Origin: a virus
Strand: one strand, 5' to 3'
IMG/VR virus record: IMGVR_UViG_3300037847_003647
Coordinates: 1 to 42,550 of that record
Length of the DNA: 42,550 nt
The position numbers and the translations under genes were made by a program. Positions 26,563 through 34,634 of the stretch are shown here, in pieces. The notes under the pieces were generated by a model that saw only the letters and a program-made list of their open reading frames with translations, had not been told where the DNA came from and did not search any database. The first letter of the stretch is position 1. Each line of letters starts with the position of its first letter.

Positions 26563-27995
26563 TTCTTACCACCTTTCTTGTATTCTTCTTTGAGTTTGAT
26601 GTAAACCCTTACTCCTTCACGAGTCTCTTTAAACATCTCTTCTCCATACAACTTGAATTTGTCATTGACTGACGCATGGCTGCTGTAGTTAGCCAGTTTA
26701 CCAAACGAGTCCATGACTGCCTTCTTCTGTGCCCAGCCAAAGCCACGCTTATCATCGAAGTCGAACAGTTCTGATTTGTTATACGCAGTCCTCCAGTAAT
26801 TTTGCATTTTACTTTTCTCAGCAGCAGCAGCGCCGATGTTGATTTCAGATTCAAGCCACTGGATTAAGTTTTGATAAAGGTCAAGTAAAATTTCCTTAGC
26901 CATGTCTATGTGGTCACCATTGACTATCCAAGTACCCTCTACCATAGCGAAATGATGAGCCAATATGTCTGTGTAATTTTGCAAACCCATGATAAAAGAA
27001 GAACAAATATCTTGTTTATCGGGACTCATTTTTTCTACTATGTCATAGTAATCTTGAATTGCAGAATTCAGCGCAGGTTTGTAAGAATCGTCAATTGTAA
27101 ACATTATTTTCTTTCTACAGCACAAATCCATAACTATCTGCTCTTGGTCATCATCAGTCATTTCTTCCCATGCTAAAGGAGGTATGTCAGCCAGTGTCAA
27201 TACTCTTCTTTTTAGTTCTCTCTTCATTTCTTTGAAAAAGTCCACGACTTCTTCAAAAGACACTTCTGTTTTGGCAGAGGAGTATCTACCGTCAGCAAGT
27301 ATACTGTTAACTTCCTTCTTCATTTCAAGTGTCCAATGTCTCCAGTAAGTAAGTACACGCTGAAATATACCTTTGTCAAGAATATGCTCTTTGATACCTT
27401 TTGGTGGATAAGTAGTAATCCACAGCGACACCTCTGACTTTACACTAAAACTGTCTCTTGCCATGTGCTTAGTAACATAATTACGACCAGTCCCTGCTGA
27501 ATTCAGAGCAGACTGTAAATAAAGCGTGGTGTTTTCATTATGCTGACCCGACTTAAGAATAACACTTCCTTCGTCAAAGTTAAGCCCTTTCCTTCCACCT
27601 AACAAGCCTTCTCTGACTATCTGAGGAGCGTCTCTTGTAGCCCCATCAAAATCAGGGTCAGGTACAAGTGTACCAACTAAAGCAGCATCGTTAACTGAAT
27701 TACAATCTACGCTGTTTAATCCAGTTTCTTTGAGAATCTTTTCTATTATTTGGTAGGCAGCAGACTTACCTGTCCTTGTACCTTGAATCCAAAACATATT
27801 CACTCTTGGGTCTATGTTACTTTCCCAAATGGGTATTCTGACATAAGGAACTGCAACTTGACCTAGTATGAAAAAGAAAGAAATCAAACCCGGTATTTCG
27901 TTATTAATACTAACTTGCTTGAAATGCTCAAGATAGCCTTTCATCATGGGGTATTTCTTTACGCATTCATAGTTATCTGCCCTGTGCTCCATCAT
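26559..27995 (-). CDS. DUF3987-like AAA+/RecA-fold helicase, probable replicative helicase
   Basis: 478 residues. The P-loop is GTRTGKS (72-78), an unusual form in which the first Gly of the GxxxxGKS pattern is replaced by Gln71. Walker B is LNFDE (138-142), and a sensor-like LWITTYPPKG follows at 191-200, then FQRVLTYWRHW as candidate arginine finger. The N-terminal helical segment before the P-loop and the overall order match DUF3987-type primase-associated helicases, common in viruses and mobile elements. C-terminal ~150 residues are charged and helical. It overlaps the XPF-like gene by 23 bases and is in the operon with primase, polymerase and clamp, supporting a role as fork helicase. 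An MCM-like assignment is an alternative. Confidence 0.65.
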   Translation of the reverse strand: MMEHRADNYECVKKYPMMKGYLEHFKQVSINNEIPGLISFFFILGQVAVPYVRIPIWESNIDPRVNMFWIQGTRTGKSAAYQIIEKILKETGLNSVDCNSVNDAALVGTLVPDPDFDGATRDAPQIVREGLLGGRKGLNFDEGSVILKSGQHNENTTLYLQSALNSAGTGRNYVTKHMARDSFSVKSEVSLWITTYPPKGIKEHILDKGIFQRVLTYWRHWTLEMKKEVNSILADGRYSSAKTEVSFEEVVDFFKEMKRELKRRVLTLADIPPLAWEEMTDDDQEQIVMDLCCRKKIMFTIDDSYKPALNSAIQDYYDIVEKMSPDKQDICSSFIMGLQNYTDILAHHFAMVEGTWIVNGDHIDMAKEILLDLYQNLIQWLESEINIGAAAAEKSKMQNYWRTAYNKSELFDFDDKRGFGWAQKKAVMDSFGKLANYSSHASVNDKFKLYGEEMFKETREGVRVYIKLKEEYKKGGKK

Positions 27996-28710
27996 AATTT
28001 ATCCCTCTTTTCTTGTATGTCTTTTTGACTGTAATTGGCTCTTCTGAGGTCAGAACATCAAGTAGTCTCTGACGCAGAGTCGCACCTAATCCCTTCACCT
28101 GTTTAAGTGATTCGGGATAGAGCATTTCTTCAATCGACCCGCACTTATCTAGTAACTTTTGAACCATTTCAGGTCCAAAACCGGGCACTGCTACTAACAT
28201 GTCCGCTCTTACATCGTTAGTGCTAACTCTTGTAACTGCTCTAGCACCATGCCTGCTGGCTGGCTTATGCATTTTACTGTGAAGTTTAGCGATGAACATA
28301 GCCGCTTCGGTATGGTCTTTCGCTCTGTAAATGTGACAATCGAAATCTGCTGTAATTCTTGCGAATGTACCCAAGAGTTCATTCATCACTTTGGAATATG
28401 ATACCTTTCTACCTTGTTTGTTTGAAATGGATACATACTTAGCAATGTCACCGTGTACTACTAAGAACACTCTTTCGCAGTTTGCATCAAGGTTTTCCAT
28501 TTGCCTCATCAAATGACCACTATGGCTTGATTGGAATAAATCAGATAGGCTCTTGCATTCTATGTGGGCGTTACCAGCCTTGTAATCTCCCATACCTTGG
28601 AGATGTTCTACCTTCACGGCAAATCCTTCTCTTTCAGCGGCACGAGTAACAGAGTCACATAGTGGTCCTCTCTCGTTGGAATCTATTATGAGTGGTTGTT
28701 TGACTTTCAT
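27973..28710 (-). CDS. XPF/ERCC4-type structure-specific nuclease with helix-hairpin-helix
   Basis: Start set at ATG 28710 (GAGGTGG upstream, ATGA overlap with the previous gene), giving 245 residues. The ERCC4 nuclease core reads IIDSNERG (D10, E13), GDY (41-43) and ECKSLSDLF (E51, K53), then SGHLMRQMENL. The classical family motif is ERKxxxD; here the Arg is Cys52. A helix-hairpin-helix follows (VPGFGPEMVQKLLDKCGSIEEML, described in two halves: VPGFGPEMV and LLDKCGSIEEML, ~residues 176-200) plus a second (VKGLGATLRQRLLDVL). Family members cut branched DNA, flaps and stalled forks, often with PCNA. Fits a role in viral replication, recombination or repair. Confidence 0.88.
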   Translation of the reverse strand: MKVKQPLIIDSNERGPLCDSVTRAAEREGFAVKVEHLQGMGDYKAGNAHIECKSLSDLFQSSHSGHLMRQMENLDANCERVFLVVHGDIAKYVSISNKQGRKVSYSKVMNELLGTFARITADFDCHIYRAKDHTEAAMFIAKLHSKMHKPASRHGARAVTRVSTNDVRADMLVAVPGFGPEMVQKLLDKCGSIEEMLYPESLKQVKGLGATLRQRLLDVLTSEEPITVKKTYKKRGINYDGAQGR

Positions 28711-28994
28711 CTGTCCACCTCTGATAATGTCCAAAGATTGACTGGCATACTGTGACCTAGGCCACTGCTTCCGTTTGTAGTTCCTAAAGATTTGAAAATA
28801 GGATATTTGGTAAGTATTTGCTTTACCTTACCCTTGGTTGGATTTCTACTATATCTCATTCTACCATCTCCTTTGGTTTGATTTCTTAGTCGATTCATGA
28901 TTTGATTAAGAGTAAGCGGCTCGGTTTCCAATGCACGAATTATTCTTTGACAGTAAACCCCTTTGTAATTGTAATATAATCTGTTTTCTTTCAT
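28707..28994 (-). CDS. Small basic protein, possible winged-helix DNA-binding
   Basis: 95 residues, basic. The segment IIRALETEPLTLNQIMNRLR near the N-terminus reads as helix-turn-helix (short helix, PLTLNQI, recognition helix), followed by KVKQILTKYPIFKSLG, which could be the wing region. It starts in TAATG overlap with the upstream membrane microprotein and ends in ATGA overlap with the nuclease gene. A transcriptional or replication accessory is possible; no family recognised. Confidence 0.5.
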   Translation of the reverse strand: MKENRLYYNYKGVYCQRIIRALETEPLTLNQIMNRLRNQTKGDGRMRYSRNPTKGKVKQILTKYPIFKSLGTTNGSSGLGHSMPVNLWTLSEVDR

Positions 28995-29122
28995 TACCTA
29001 TCACCACTTAGTATTTCCAAAACGACAACTAAAGGAACTGCAAATATCAAAAGGATTGGTATCACTATTATACAGCCTACTGCTATTGATAGTTCAAAAA
29101 TCCTCAATAGTTTACGCTTCAT
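28994..29122 (-). CDS. Single-pass membrane microprotein (42 aa)
   Basis: Starts at ATG 29122 with GAGGAGG immediately upstream (these bases also encode the Glu-rich C-terminus of the primase; ATGA overlap). Sequence begins MKRKLLRIFELS, then about 25 hydrophobic residues (IAVGCIIVIPILLIFAVPLV and following VV), then a short polar end. Basic N-terminus and uninterrupted hydrophobic segment predict one transmembrane helix with the N-terminus inside. Role unknown; holin-like, anti-defence or membrane anchoring of replication are all possible. Confidence 0.65.
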   Translation of the reverse strand: MKRKLLRIFELSIAVGCIIVIPILLIFAVPLVVVLEILSGDR

Positions 29123-30225
29123 TCCTCCTCACCGTCAAATGCACCTGTCCTATCCCAATATTTACACTTACCCAAACACATACCTTTCTTGTAAAGCATG
29201 GAGCATGTCTGTGGATATTCAGTACCTACAATAGTACTAACTTGGTAACGAGTCGTACTTTCATCAAAGTCAGCCCATTCAAGGCTACTGATATAACGCA
29301 CTATGGTTTCAGCGTGTTCGTCTAATTTACTTCTGTCAATTCTTTCTACTGGTATAAAATTTCTTAACCGTTTAGATAGGAATTTGACAAGTTGCACTCT
29401 TGCATCATGGCTTGGGTTACTCCCTACTCTACATGCTGCTGAATTTAAACAAGGTAGTATAGTAACTCCTTCCATCGAAACTGTAGGTAAATCAATCGGT
29501 TTTGAACTAACATTGAACATTTTGTCTCGACTTTTACCTCTAACTATCTTAAGTTCAAGCCCTTTTTCTCCATAAGGTATCATACCTTTACCTGAGTCAA
29601 GTGCCTTTTCCATAATGTAGTCCACTCCTTTCTCAAGGTCAGAGGTACTCAAAGGAATAGACCAAAGCCCTCGCTTTGAATTGTAAGAGTTAGGTATACG
29701 AATCATACCGCTAGTATCGAATGGAACTGCTGGGTCTGAACAGTACAAATCTAACTTATGAATCCAGTCACTAATTAGTTTCATTCCTGCTTCTTTTATG
29801 TCAGATAAGTTATCTTCGCTGCTAGGCATATACGGTTTGTCAAGTCCGACCCATACATGAAATCCACCACCACTATACCAAATGCCGTGTTTGATGTTTT
29901 CTTTCAATAGAAAATTATGAAGCCTTACAGTTTGCTCTAAGGCTACTTCCGGCTCTACATCAGGTCTGTCTTTATGTCTGAAATCTTTAGGGTCAAAGTC
30001 CATGACAAAGTGCCTAACTATGGGAGTAACTAAGTCAACTCGGTTGTTATGAGGTTGCTTGGTGGCTCTATAACCATAGACTGTCATGTAAGCGTTAGAT
30101 ACGCCGTTCTTACCTGCCCAGTACCTTTCTAAGTCCTTACTGTTTCTAACAATCTTACGAAAGCCTCTTCCCTTCCCACTCCCAAGTTCCATTACTTCTC
30201 TTGGGAAATCGAAGGTCAGTTTCAT
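29119..30225 (-). CDS. Archaeo-eukaryotic primase: PriS-like catalytic domain fused to PriL-like Fe-S domain
   Basis: Synthesises primers for the viral DNA polymerase. 368 residues. The catalytic part has the archaeo-eukaryotic primase motifs: HFVMDFDPKD with metal ligands D76 and D78, WYSGGGFHVWVG (S118 to H123), and MIRIPNSYNSKRG (R176-S180). The C-terminal part (~residues 250-360) resembles the C-terminal domain of the large primase subunit: LPC259, PSHDARVQLVKFL, TTRYQVSTIVGTEYP, then C341, C350 and C354, giving four or five cysteines for a 4Fe-4S cluster. Cellular archaea carry these on two proteins (PriS, PriL). The PriS zinc-binding insertion is not obvious. Operon neighbours are helicase, nuclease and polymerase genes. 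Confidence 0.85.
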   Translation of the reverse strand: MKLTFDFPREVMELGSGKGRGFRKIVRNSKDLERYWAGKNGVSNAYMTVYGYRATKQPHNNRVDLVTPIVRHFVMDFDPKDFRHKDRPDVEPEVALEQTVRLHNFLLKENIKHGIWYSGGGFHVWVGLDKPYMPSSEDNLSDIKEAGMKLISDWIHKLDLYCSDPAVPFDTSGMIRIPNSYNSKRGLWSIPLSTSDLEKGVDYIMEKALDSGKGMIPYGEKGLELKIVRGKSRDKMFNVSSKPIDLPTVSMEGVTILPCLNSAACRVGSNPSHDARVQLVKFLSKRLRNFIPVERIDRSKLDEHAETIVRYISSLEWADFDESTTRYQVSTIVGTEYPQTCSMLYKKGMCLGKCKYWDRTGAFDGEEE

Positions 30226-30229
30226 AGTA

Positions 30230-30490
30230 TCACTCTCTGTTGTTTTCTACAATTTCTTTTATTACTCTAAGCAGTTCGCCTGTATCCTGTAATAGGAAAT
30301 TGTTCAATGTAATGTACATAGGACCTCTCGGTCCAGTGACATTTTCATCGAACTCATACAGGGTGGTTTGGATAGATACACTGTAGTCTTTTCCACTTTG
30401 ACCTAGATGTGCGAATGTTATTTCTACATCTCTGTCAACTATTTCAGACAATAGGGTTTCAATCGTTCTGCCCAACATTCCTTTGTTCAT
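30230..30490 (-). CDS. Hypothetical protein (86 aa)
   Basis: Starts at ATG 30490 after AGGAGG, overlapping the Cas4-like stop by ATGA; ends 4 bases before the primase start. Acidic protein with an N-terminal helix (RTIETLLSEIVDRDVEI), central strands and a C-terminal helix (GELLRVIKEIVENN). No cysteine and no family I recognise. Its place directly before the primase suggests a replication-linked accessory. Confidence 0.55.
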   Translation of the reverse strand: MNKGMLGRTIETLLSEIVDRDVEITFAHLGQSGKDYSVSIQTTLYEFDENVTGPRGPMYITLNNFLLQDTGELLRVIKEIVENNRE

Positions 30491-31482
30491 TGTTTTTCCT
30501 CCTGATAATTTGCAAGGTATTCTTGCGGGTCATCACTGCCCTCCCAAGAGGGACATATCGATTTGAAATTGCACCAAGCGCATTTACCTGCACTCGGCTT
30601 AGGAGGGAAATCCTCGGCCAAGTAAGCAGTTATCAGTGCTGTTTTTAATTTGTCAATTGCTTTTTCGTAAGTTCCTGAACTTCTTCCTGTACAGGACTCA
30701 TAGAATATTTTGTTGATGCTCCTTTGCTCACGGCCATATTTATCAAGTCCGTCAAGACCTTCCACTCTACCTGATGGGTAGACCCAGCCCCAGTGAGTGA
30801 CATTTTGATATTCGTGGTCAGCCAGTTTAAGCAACTTCTTGTAGAAAGCCATCTCTCTTCTCATAGATTTAATTTTGAAATTGGAATCTTTCCATTCGTC
30901 TTCCTTGTTTTTAGTTTGCATCCACTTACCTGTCTTCAATTCCATGAGGGCTACTCCGCCATCACCTGTCGCATAACCACGGTCAATGCTACCAGCGAAA
31001 TGGATAGGAATTGTGTGCACCTCGCCATTGAACTCAAACTCTTCTTCTACAAATGCGTGAATCTCGGACTCGTTGATTATCGGCAGGTAGTCTTCTGTGC
31101 CACCGCTCAGTAGTCTTTCCAAGTCCCATCGTATTCTTTGCTCAATAGAGCCTTCTTCACCTAAACGGTATTCTTGTTCAGGGATTACGCTAAGTGCTAA
31201 CTCCAGTGCCTCCTGTCTCTTGTCTCTCTTCATAAGAGTGTGAAGTTCTTCAAGGACTGGTGTCACATTGTCGTAGTACTGCTCAATAGCATCGTGTACA
31301 TTTGTACCCTTTACCATTGCATCTGTCGATGGCTCAGGTAGCCTGTGTATTCTCTTGTATTCGTACTGTTTAGGGCAGAAGTCGAAGTCTGATGTTAGAC
31401 TTGTCTTTGTCATTCGCAGGTATGGTTTCTCGCCCATGATGTACGATGACTTAGCATATGCACTCCAATCTCTATCACTCAC
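30487..31482 (-). CDS. Cas4/RecB-like PD-(D/E)XK nuclease with Fe-S cluster
   Basis: GTG start at 31482, overlapping the previous stop (GTGA) and preceded by AAGGAGGAG. 331 residues. Catalytic residues of the PD-(D/E)XK fold: H63 in KGTNVHDAIEQ, D167 in GSIDRGY, and E181/K183 in LMELKTGK; REMAFYKKLL is the following helix. Four cysteines, C36 (DFCPKQYEYKR) and C301, C304, C310 (CAWCNFKSIC), match the 4Fe-4S arrangement of Cas4 and AddB-type nucleases. Members resect DNA ends or process recombination intermediates; Cas4 in CRISPR systems trims spacers. No cas1/cas2 or array is nearby, so a replication/recombination role is more likely. Confidence 0.88.
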   Translation of the reverse strand: MSDRDWSAYAKSSYIMGEKPYLRMTKTSLTSDFDFCPKQYEYKRIHRLPEPSTDAMVKGTNVHDAIEQYYDNVTPVLEELHTLMKRDKRQEALELALSVIPEQEYRLGEEGSIEQRIRWDLERLLSGGTEDYLPIINESEIHAFVEEEFEFNGEVHTIPIHFAGSIDRGYATGDGGVALMELKTGKWMQTKNKEDEWKDSNFKIKSMRREMAFYKKLLKLADHEYQNVTHWGWVYPSGRVEGLDGLDKYGREQRSINKIFYESCTGRSSGTYEKAIDKLKTALITAYLAEDFPPKPSAGKCAWCNFKSICPSWEGSDDPQEYLANYQEEKQ

Positions 31483-31616
31483 TCGCTCTCCTCCTTTAAT
31501 TTCACAGGCTTGGGTATATTCTTTGCAAATCGCTCATTACAACAAGCGCAGGTTATTGATGGATGGTATCGTAAACTCATCCAATCTAGTTTAGTCCAAT
31601 GTGAACGGTCACTCAT
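31479..31616 (-). CDS. Cys-containing microprotein (45 aa)
   Basis: ATG 31616 overlaps the previous stop (ATGA) with GGAGG upstream encoded in the preceding gene. Contains HPSITCACCNERFAKNIP, a single CxCC/CxxC knuckle, and ends KLKEESE, whose codons provide AAGGAGGAG for the Cas4-like gene. Its first residues (MSDRSHW) echo the next protein (MSDRDW). Short but well framed by overlaps. Confidence 0.6.
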   Translation of the reverse strand: MSDRSHWTKLDWMSLRYHPSITCACCNERFAKNIPKPVKLKEESE

Positions 31617-31801
31617 TCGCCTCCCTCCTCTTCGATAATGCGTTGTAGATACACTGTCGCATCCATTAGTTCTTCTTGTAAATGAACCAGCCAGTCAAGA
31701 AACTTGAGGTCGTTTCTTTCCATCGTGACTCCATACTTGTTTTTACCAAGTTCTGCTCTTTGCTGTATCTTCTCACAAACTGTATCTTCTATACTACTCA
31801 T
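31613..31801 (-). CDS. Phage-type all-alpha protein, possible MazG-like NTP pyrophosphohydrolase fragment (62 aa)
   Basis: A compact helical protein. IQQRAELGKNKYG, RNDLKFLDWLVHLQEELMDA and VYLQRIIEE follow a pattern I know from small proteins of many tailed phages. The EELMDATVYL helix recalls the ExxD metal-binding helix of all-alpha NTP pyrophosphatases, but the protein is too short to hold a full active site, so it may act as an oligomer or have another role. It starts 8 bases inside the upstream gene and ends in ATGA overlap with the next. Confidence 0.5.
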   Translation of the reverse strand: MSSIEDTVCEKIQQRAELGKNKYGVTMERNDLKFLDWLVHLQEELMDATVYLQRIIEEEGGE

Positions 31802-32117
31802 TTTTCTTCACAATCCTGAATGCTTTTCTTTTCTTTCCTCTCTTCATTCGCTTAGGCTCTCCAATGAATTGAGTTCTCACTCTATGTTTACATTCCCATC
31901 CTCTTTTCAAAAGAGCAGGTGTAGTCAATGTTTGACTAAATCTCAGCAACGGGTAAGAGTTTTTGATAATAACACGGTGACCTGAAATCGCTTCGTAAAG
32001 GTCTATTACTTTAGGTATCAAGTCCTCAACCCATATTTCGTCTACTTCTAAATTAGACATAACTATGTCTATAGACTGGTTAACTGCAAAGTAATTAAGC
32101 CTCCTCTTTCTTCCCAT
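31794..32117 (-). CDS. Hypothetical basic protein (107 aa)
   Basis: Start chosen at ATG 32117, with GGTGAT nine bases upstream and four bases after the DNA polymerase stop; an earlier in-frame ATG at 32153 lies inside the polymerase gene. The N-terminus (MGRKRRLNYFAV) and C-terminus (PKRMKRGKKRKAFRIVKKNE) are strongly basic. The centre (VMSNLEVDEIWVEDLIPKVIDLYEAI) could be helical, perhaps a degenerate helix-turn-helix. Likely nucleic-acid-binding; no family recognised. Confidence 0.5.
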   Translation of the reverse strand: MGRKRRLNYFAVNQSIDIVMSNLEVDEIWVEDLIPKVIDLYEAISGHRVIIKNSYPLLRFSQTLTTPALLKRGWECKHRVRTQFIGEPKRMKRGKKRKAFRIVKKNE

Positions 32118-32121
32118 AATA

Positions 32122-34464
32122 TCACCAGTACCTCTTAGGCATCGCTGCCCCACTTGCTCTTTCTAAGTCCCAATTAAGGGCGTTGAAAATGGGCTTGATT
32201 TTAGCCTTGATGAGTTTGTCCACCATCAGGTCATAATTCAACGAGAAGCCATCGAGAATCTTCTCATCTTCGTATGCAATCACATCTACAGACGGCATAC
32301 CTGCTGGAACTTGATTGACATACAACCAGTTTACACTGTCTCCTTCACCCAAATTACCATTGAAATGCTCATTGTAATAACGAGCAGCCTTCACAGCACC
32401 ACCTGTAGTTTCTGAATAGTCATAGAGTTTCTTCTGTAATCTTGTAGTGGTAGCCACTTCTTTAGGACTCACATCACCACGCTGTATGCGTTTAGATAGT
32501 GGCCTAACCATGTCGATTACTTGTTCTTCGTTAGCACCTGTACAAACGGCTGTAAGCACATCGTTTTCAAGATTCTTAGAAATAGGAGCAAGAGTGCTGA
32601 TTTTGCCCCATCGTGCGCTCTTGACCTTCCCGTCATCTTCGGGAGGCCATGAGCATATACCGTAGTAGAGATTCTTACCGCCTACAATCCAATAGGGCAT
32701 ATAAGCCTCAAACTCTACAATTAGATGGCTCGCTTCATGCTCTCGCTGAACTGTCTCAGTGAGATGCTTCGCAAGCGCAGTGGCCTCGTCAAAAGGCACT
32801 TGAACGAAAGCAGAATCAGTGTGTCCATACAATGAATTGTAGCCCTGATTCTGTGATTCTTCCATTAGGAATTTAATTGCCTGTCTTCCACAGGCAGTAA
32901 TAGCAGAGGCTATGTCAAGGTCACACCATCCCCAATAAGGACTCGCGGTTGCCCCATATAGGCTCGCCATGACTCGCTTGGTAGCAAGTTGCATAGTATT
33001 CCAACCAGCCTTTTCTGTAGGGTCAGTTACCTGCCTCATTTTTTGTTTATATTCATCACGAAGTTCAAACATCTCATTGACTATACTTGGGAGTAAAGCA
33101 GGCACTCCCTGCTTCCAACAAGTTCCATCAGGTAAACGCCTGACATTTTCCTCATCAACCATGTGACTTGGAACTTGTGTCTCCCAACTAAGATTATGCG
33201 ACAGTATGATTGACGGATAAAGACCCTTGTAGTCAACACAGGCCACGCCTTCGTATCTACCCGGTCTAGGTGGAGGTATGAAAGCACCTTCGTATTCTTG
33301 TTTTTCTTGCGTAGACCTAGTTGGTGCTTTCCACTCTGTTCTGCGCTGTAATAGTCCTCTTGCAAATCTTGTAACATTGTGACAAGAGCGAAATGATACA
33401 CCACATAGTCTTTGTAAAGACAAGAAGAAGTTAGCCACATGGTTATTCTCATCTATCTTCTTGAGAAGTAGGGTATCTTGCATACAGTAGTCTACATATT
33501 CATCGAATCTCTCAGTCCAGCCTGTGAATACATCCATGTCGAACTTACCGCCCAGTTTACAAGCCTCTGCTATTGTATCTAACTTGAGGTTCTTCAACTG
33601 AGGCTTACCGCTGTCTTTCCATACACGCTCAAAACCACTTCCACTTCTGACAGGAGCAGCAGTATCGAAACAGAGTCTACCTAAGATAGGTTGGTCCACA
33701 TAATCGTAAGCACCTTTGCTTGGTCGAAGGACTCTCTTTAGTGGACTGAGCCTTCTGAACTGCTTGAGCCTACTAATTAGATGAGGTAAGTCAGCCCACA
33801 TGATGGCGTGAGCGATGAATATGTCAGGATTACATTCGTCTAAATAGTGTAAGAAAGCATCATGCATTTCTTCTTCTGAGCCGTACAGATGACGCTCGTA
33901 GTTGAACTTGGTCATGACTCCGTTGACTTCGTATTCTACTTCTCTGACTTCTTCGTATGAATCCATGTCGAACAAACCGTTAGGGTTGTCCTTCTTCCAG
34001 CAGAATGCTACGAATCTGTTATTGTAGTTATCAATGACAGCCATTACTGTGGTTTCTTTTGTGTCAGGCTCCCACTCTAAATCGAAGTGCCATACACGAG
34101 GTTTCCACTCAGGCATTTCTTTGACATTATCAATGAGGTATCTGTCTTCTAATGACAGGTCAGCCTCCCATGTCTTCTTAAACCGCCTTGCTACTTCCTT
34201 AATGTCTCGTTGTCTATGAGTGTACACCTTGACCAACGGCTCTTCATCTCTCAACCCTACGGCCGTATCATTCCAATCGACCCAAGCACCGGGGTATTGT
34301 TCAATTATTCTGTCTACATATCGCCTTGAGTTGTTAGCAGAAATCCAAAAGTATGGTTTGAAATCTGTAACAGTTTCCTCGATGAGGTTACCCTCGGCAT
34401 CACGCCACCTCTTGTAGATGTGGTCAGAGCCTTCGGGGTCAGGGCAATATGCGTTGATAATCAT
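32122..34464 (-). CDS. polB: Family B DNA polymerase with 3'-5' exonuclease domain
   Basis: Replicative polymerase. Start set at ATG 34464 (ATGA overlap with the upstream zinc microprotein, GAGGG upstream), giving 780 residues, the size of archaeal PolB. Exonuclease motifs: ExoI HFDLEWEP (D128, E130), ExoIII YCMQDTLLL (D330); ExoII reads IAHAIMWADLP, keeping D225 but with Ala where the usual HN Asn sits. Polymerase motif A is CVDYKGLYPSI (D411), motif B KRVMASLYGATAS, motif C YGHTDSAF (D550). The first Asp of the standard YGDTDS is His548. A GGKNLYYGIC segment corresponds to the KxY motif. The catalytic Asp pair (A and C) is intact, so activity is expected. Surrounded by primase, clamp and loader genes. 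Confidence 0.97.
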   Translation of the reverse strand: MIINAYCPDPEGSDHIYKRWRDAEGNLIEETVTDFKPYFWISANNSRRYVDRIIEQYPGAWVDWNDTAVGLRDEEPLVKVYTHRQRDIKEVARRFKKTWEADLSLEDRYLIDNVKEMPEWKPRVWHFDLEWEPDTKETTVMAVIDNYNNRFVAFCWKKDNPNGLFDMDSYEEVREVEYEVNGVMTKFNYERHLYGSEEEMHDAFLHYLDECNPDIFIAHAIMWADLPHLISRLKQFRRLSPLKRVLRPSKGAYDYVDQPILGRLCFDTAAPVRSGSGFERVWKDSGKPQLKNLKLDTIAEACKLGGKFDMDVFTGWTERFDEYVDYCMQDTLLLKKIDENNHVANFFLSLQRLCGVSFRSCHNVTRFARGLLQRRTEWKAPTRSTQEKQEYEGAFIPPPRPGRYEGVACVDYKGLYPSIILSHNLSWETQVPSHMVDEENVRRLPDGTCWKQGVPALLPSIVNEMFELRDEYKQKMRQVTDPTEKAGWNTMQLATKRVMASLYGATASPYWGWCDLDIASAITACGRQAIKFLMEESQNQGYNSLYGHTDSAFVQVPFDEATALAKHLTETVQREHEASHLIVEFEAYMPYWIVGGKNLYYGICSWPPEDDGKVKSARWGKISTLAPISKNLENDVLTAVCTGANEEQVIDMVRPLSKRIQRGDVSPKEVATTTRLQKKLYDYSETTGGAVKAARYYNEHFNGNLGEGDSVNWLYVNQVPAGMPSVDVIAYEDEKILDGFSLNYDLMVDKLIKAKIKPIFNALNWDLERASGAAMPKRYW

Positions 34465-34622
34465 TCTTCTTCCCTCGGATATATACATTCGCAATCATTA
34501 CAACCGTCTTTTCCTTGATAACAATGACAATGAGGACAAAGTGGCTTACCTCTGATACTGGGCACAATTTTACCACAGTTACAATAACCATGCTCTGGGT
34601 GTCCAAAATGAACCTTAGTCAT
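34461..34622 (-). CDS. Cys/His-rich zinc-binding microprotein (53 aa)
   Basis: ATG 34622 follows GGGAGG; the stop overlaps the polymerase start by ATGA. The peptide contains HGYCNCG, LCPHCHCYQG and CNDCEC: nine cysteines plus several histidines in 53 residues, enough for two zinc sites. The final codons (EEE) form the purine-rich leader for PolB. Translation is likely coupled with the polymerase. Confidence 0.7.
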   Translation of the reverse strand: MTKVHFGHPEHGYCNCGKIVPSIRGKPLCPHCHCYQGKDGCNDCECIYPREEE

Positions 34623-34634
34623 ACATTACCCTCC

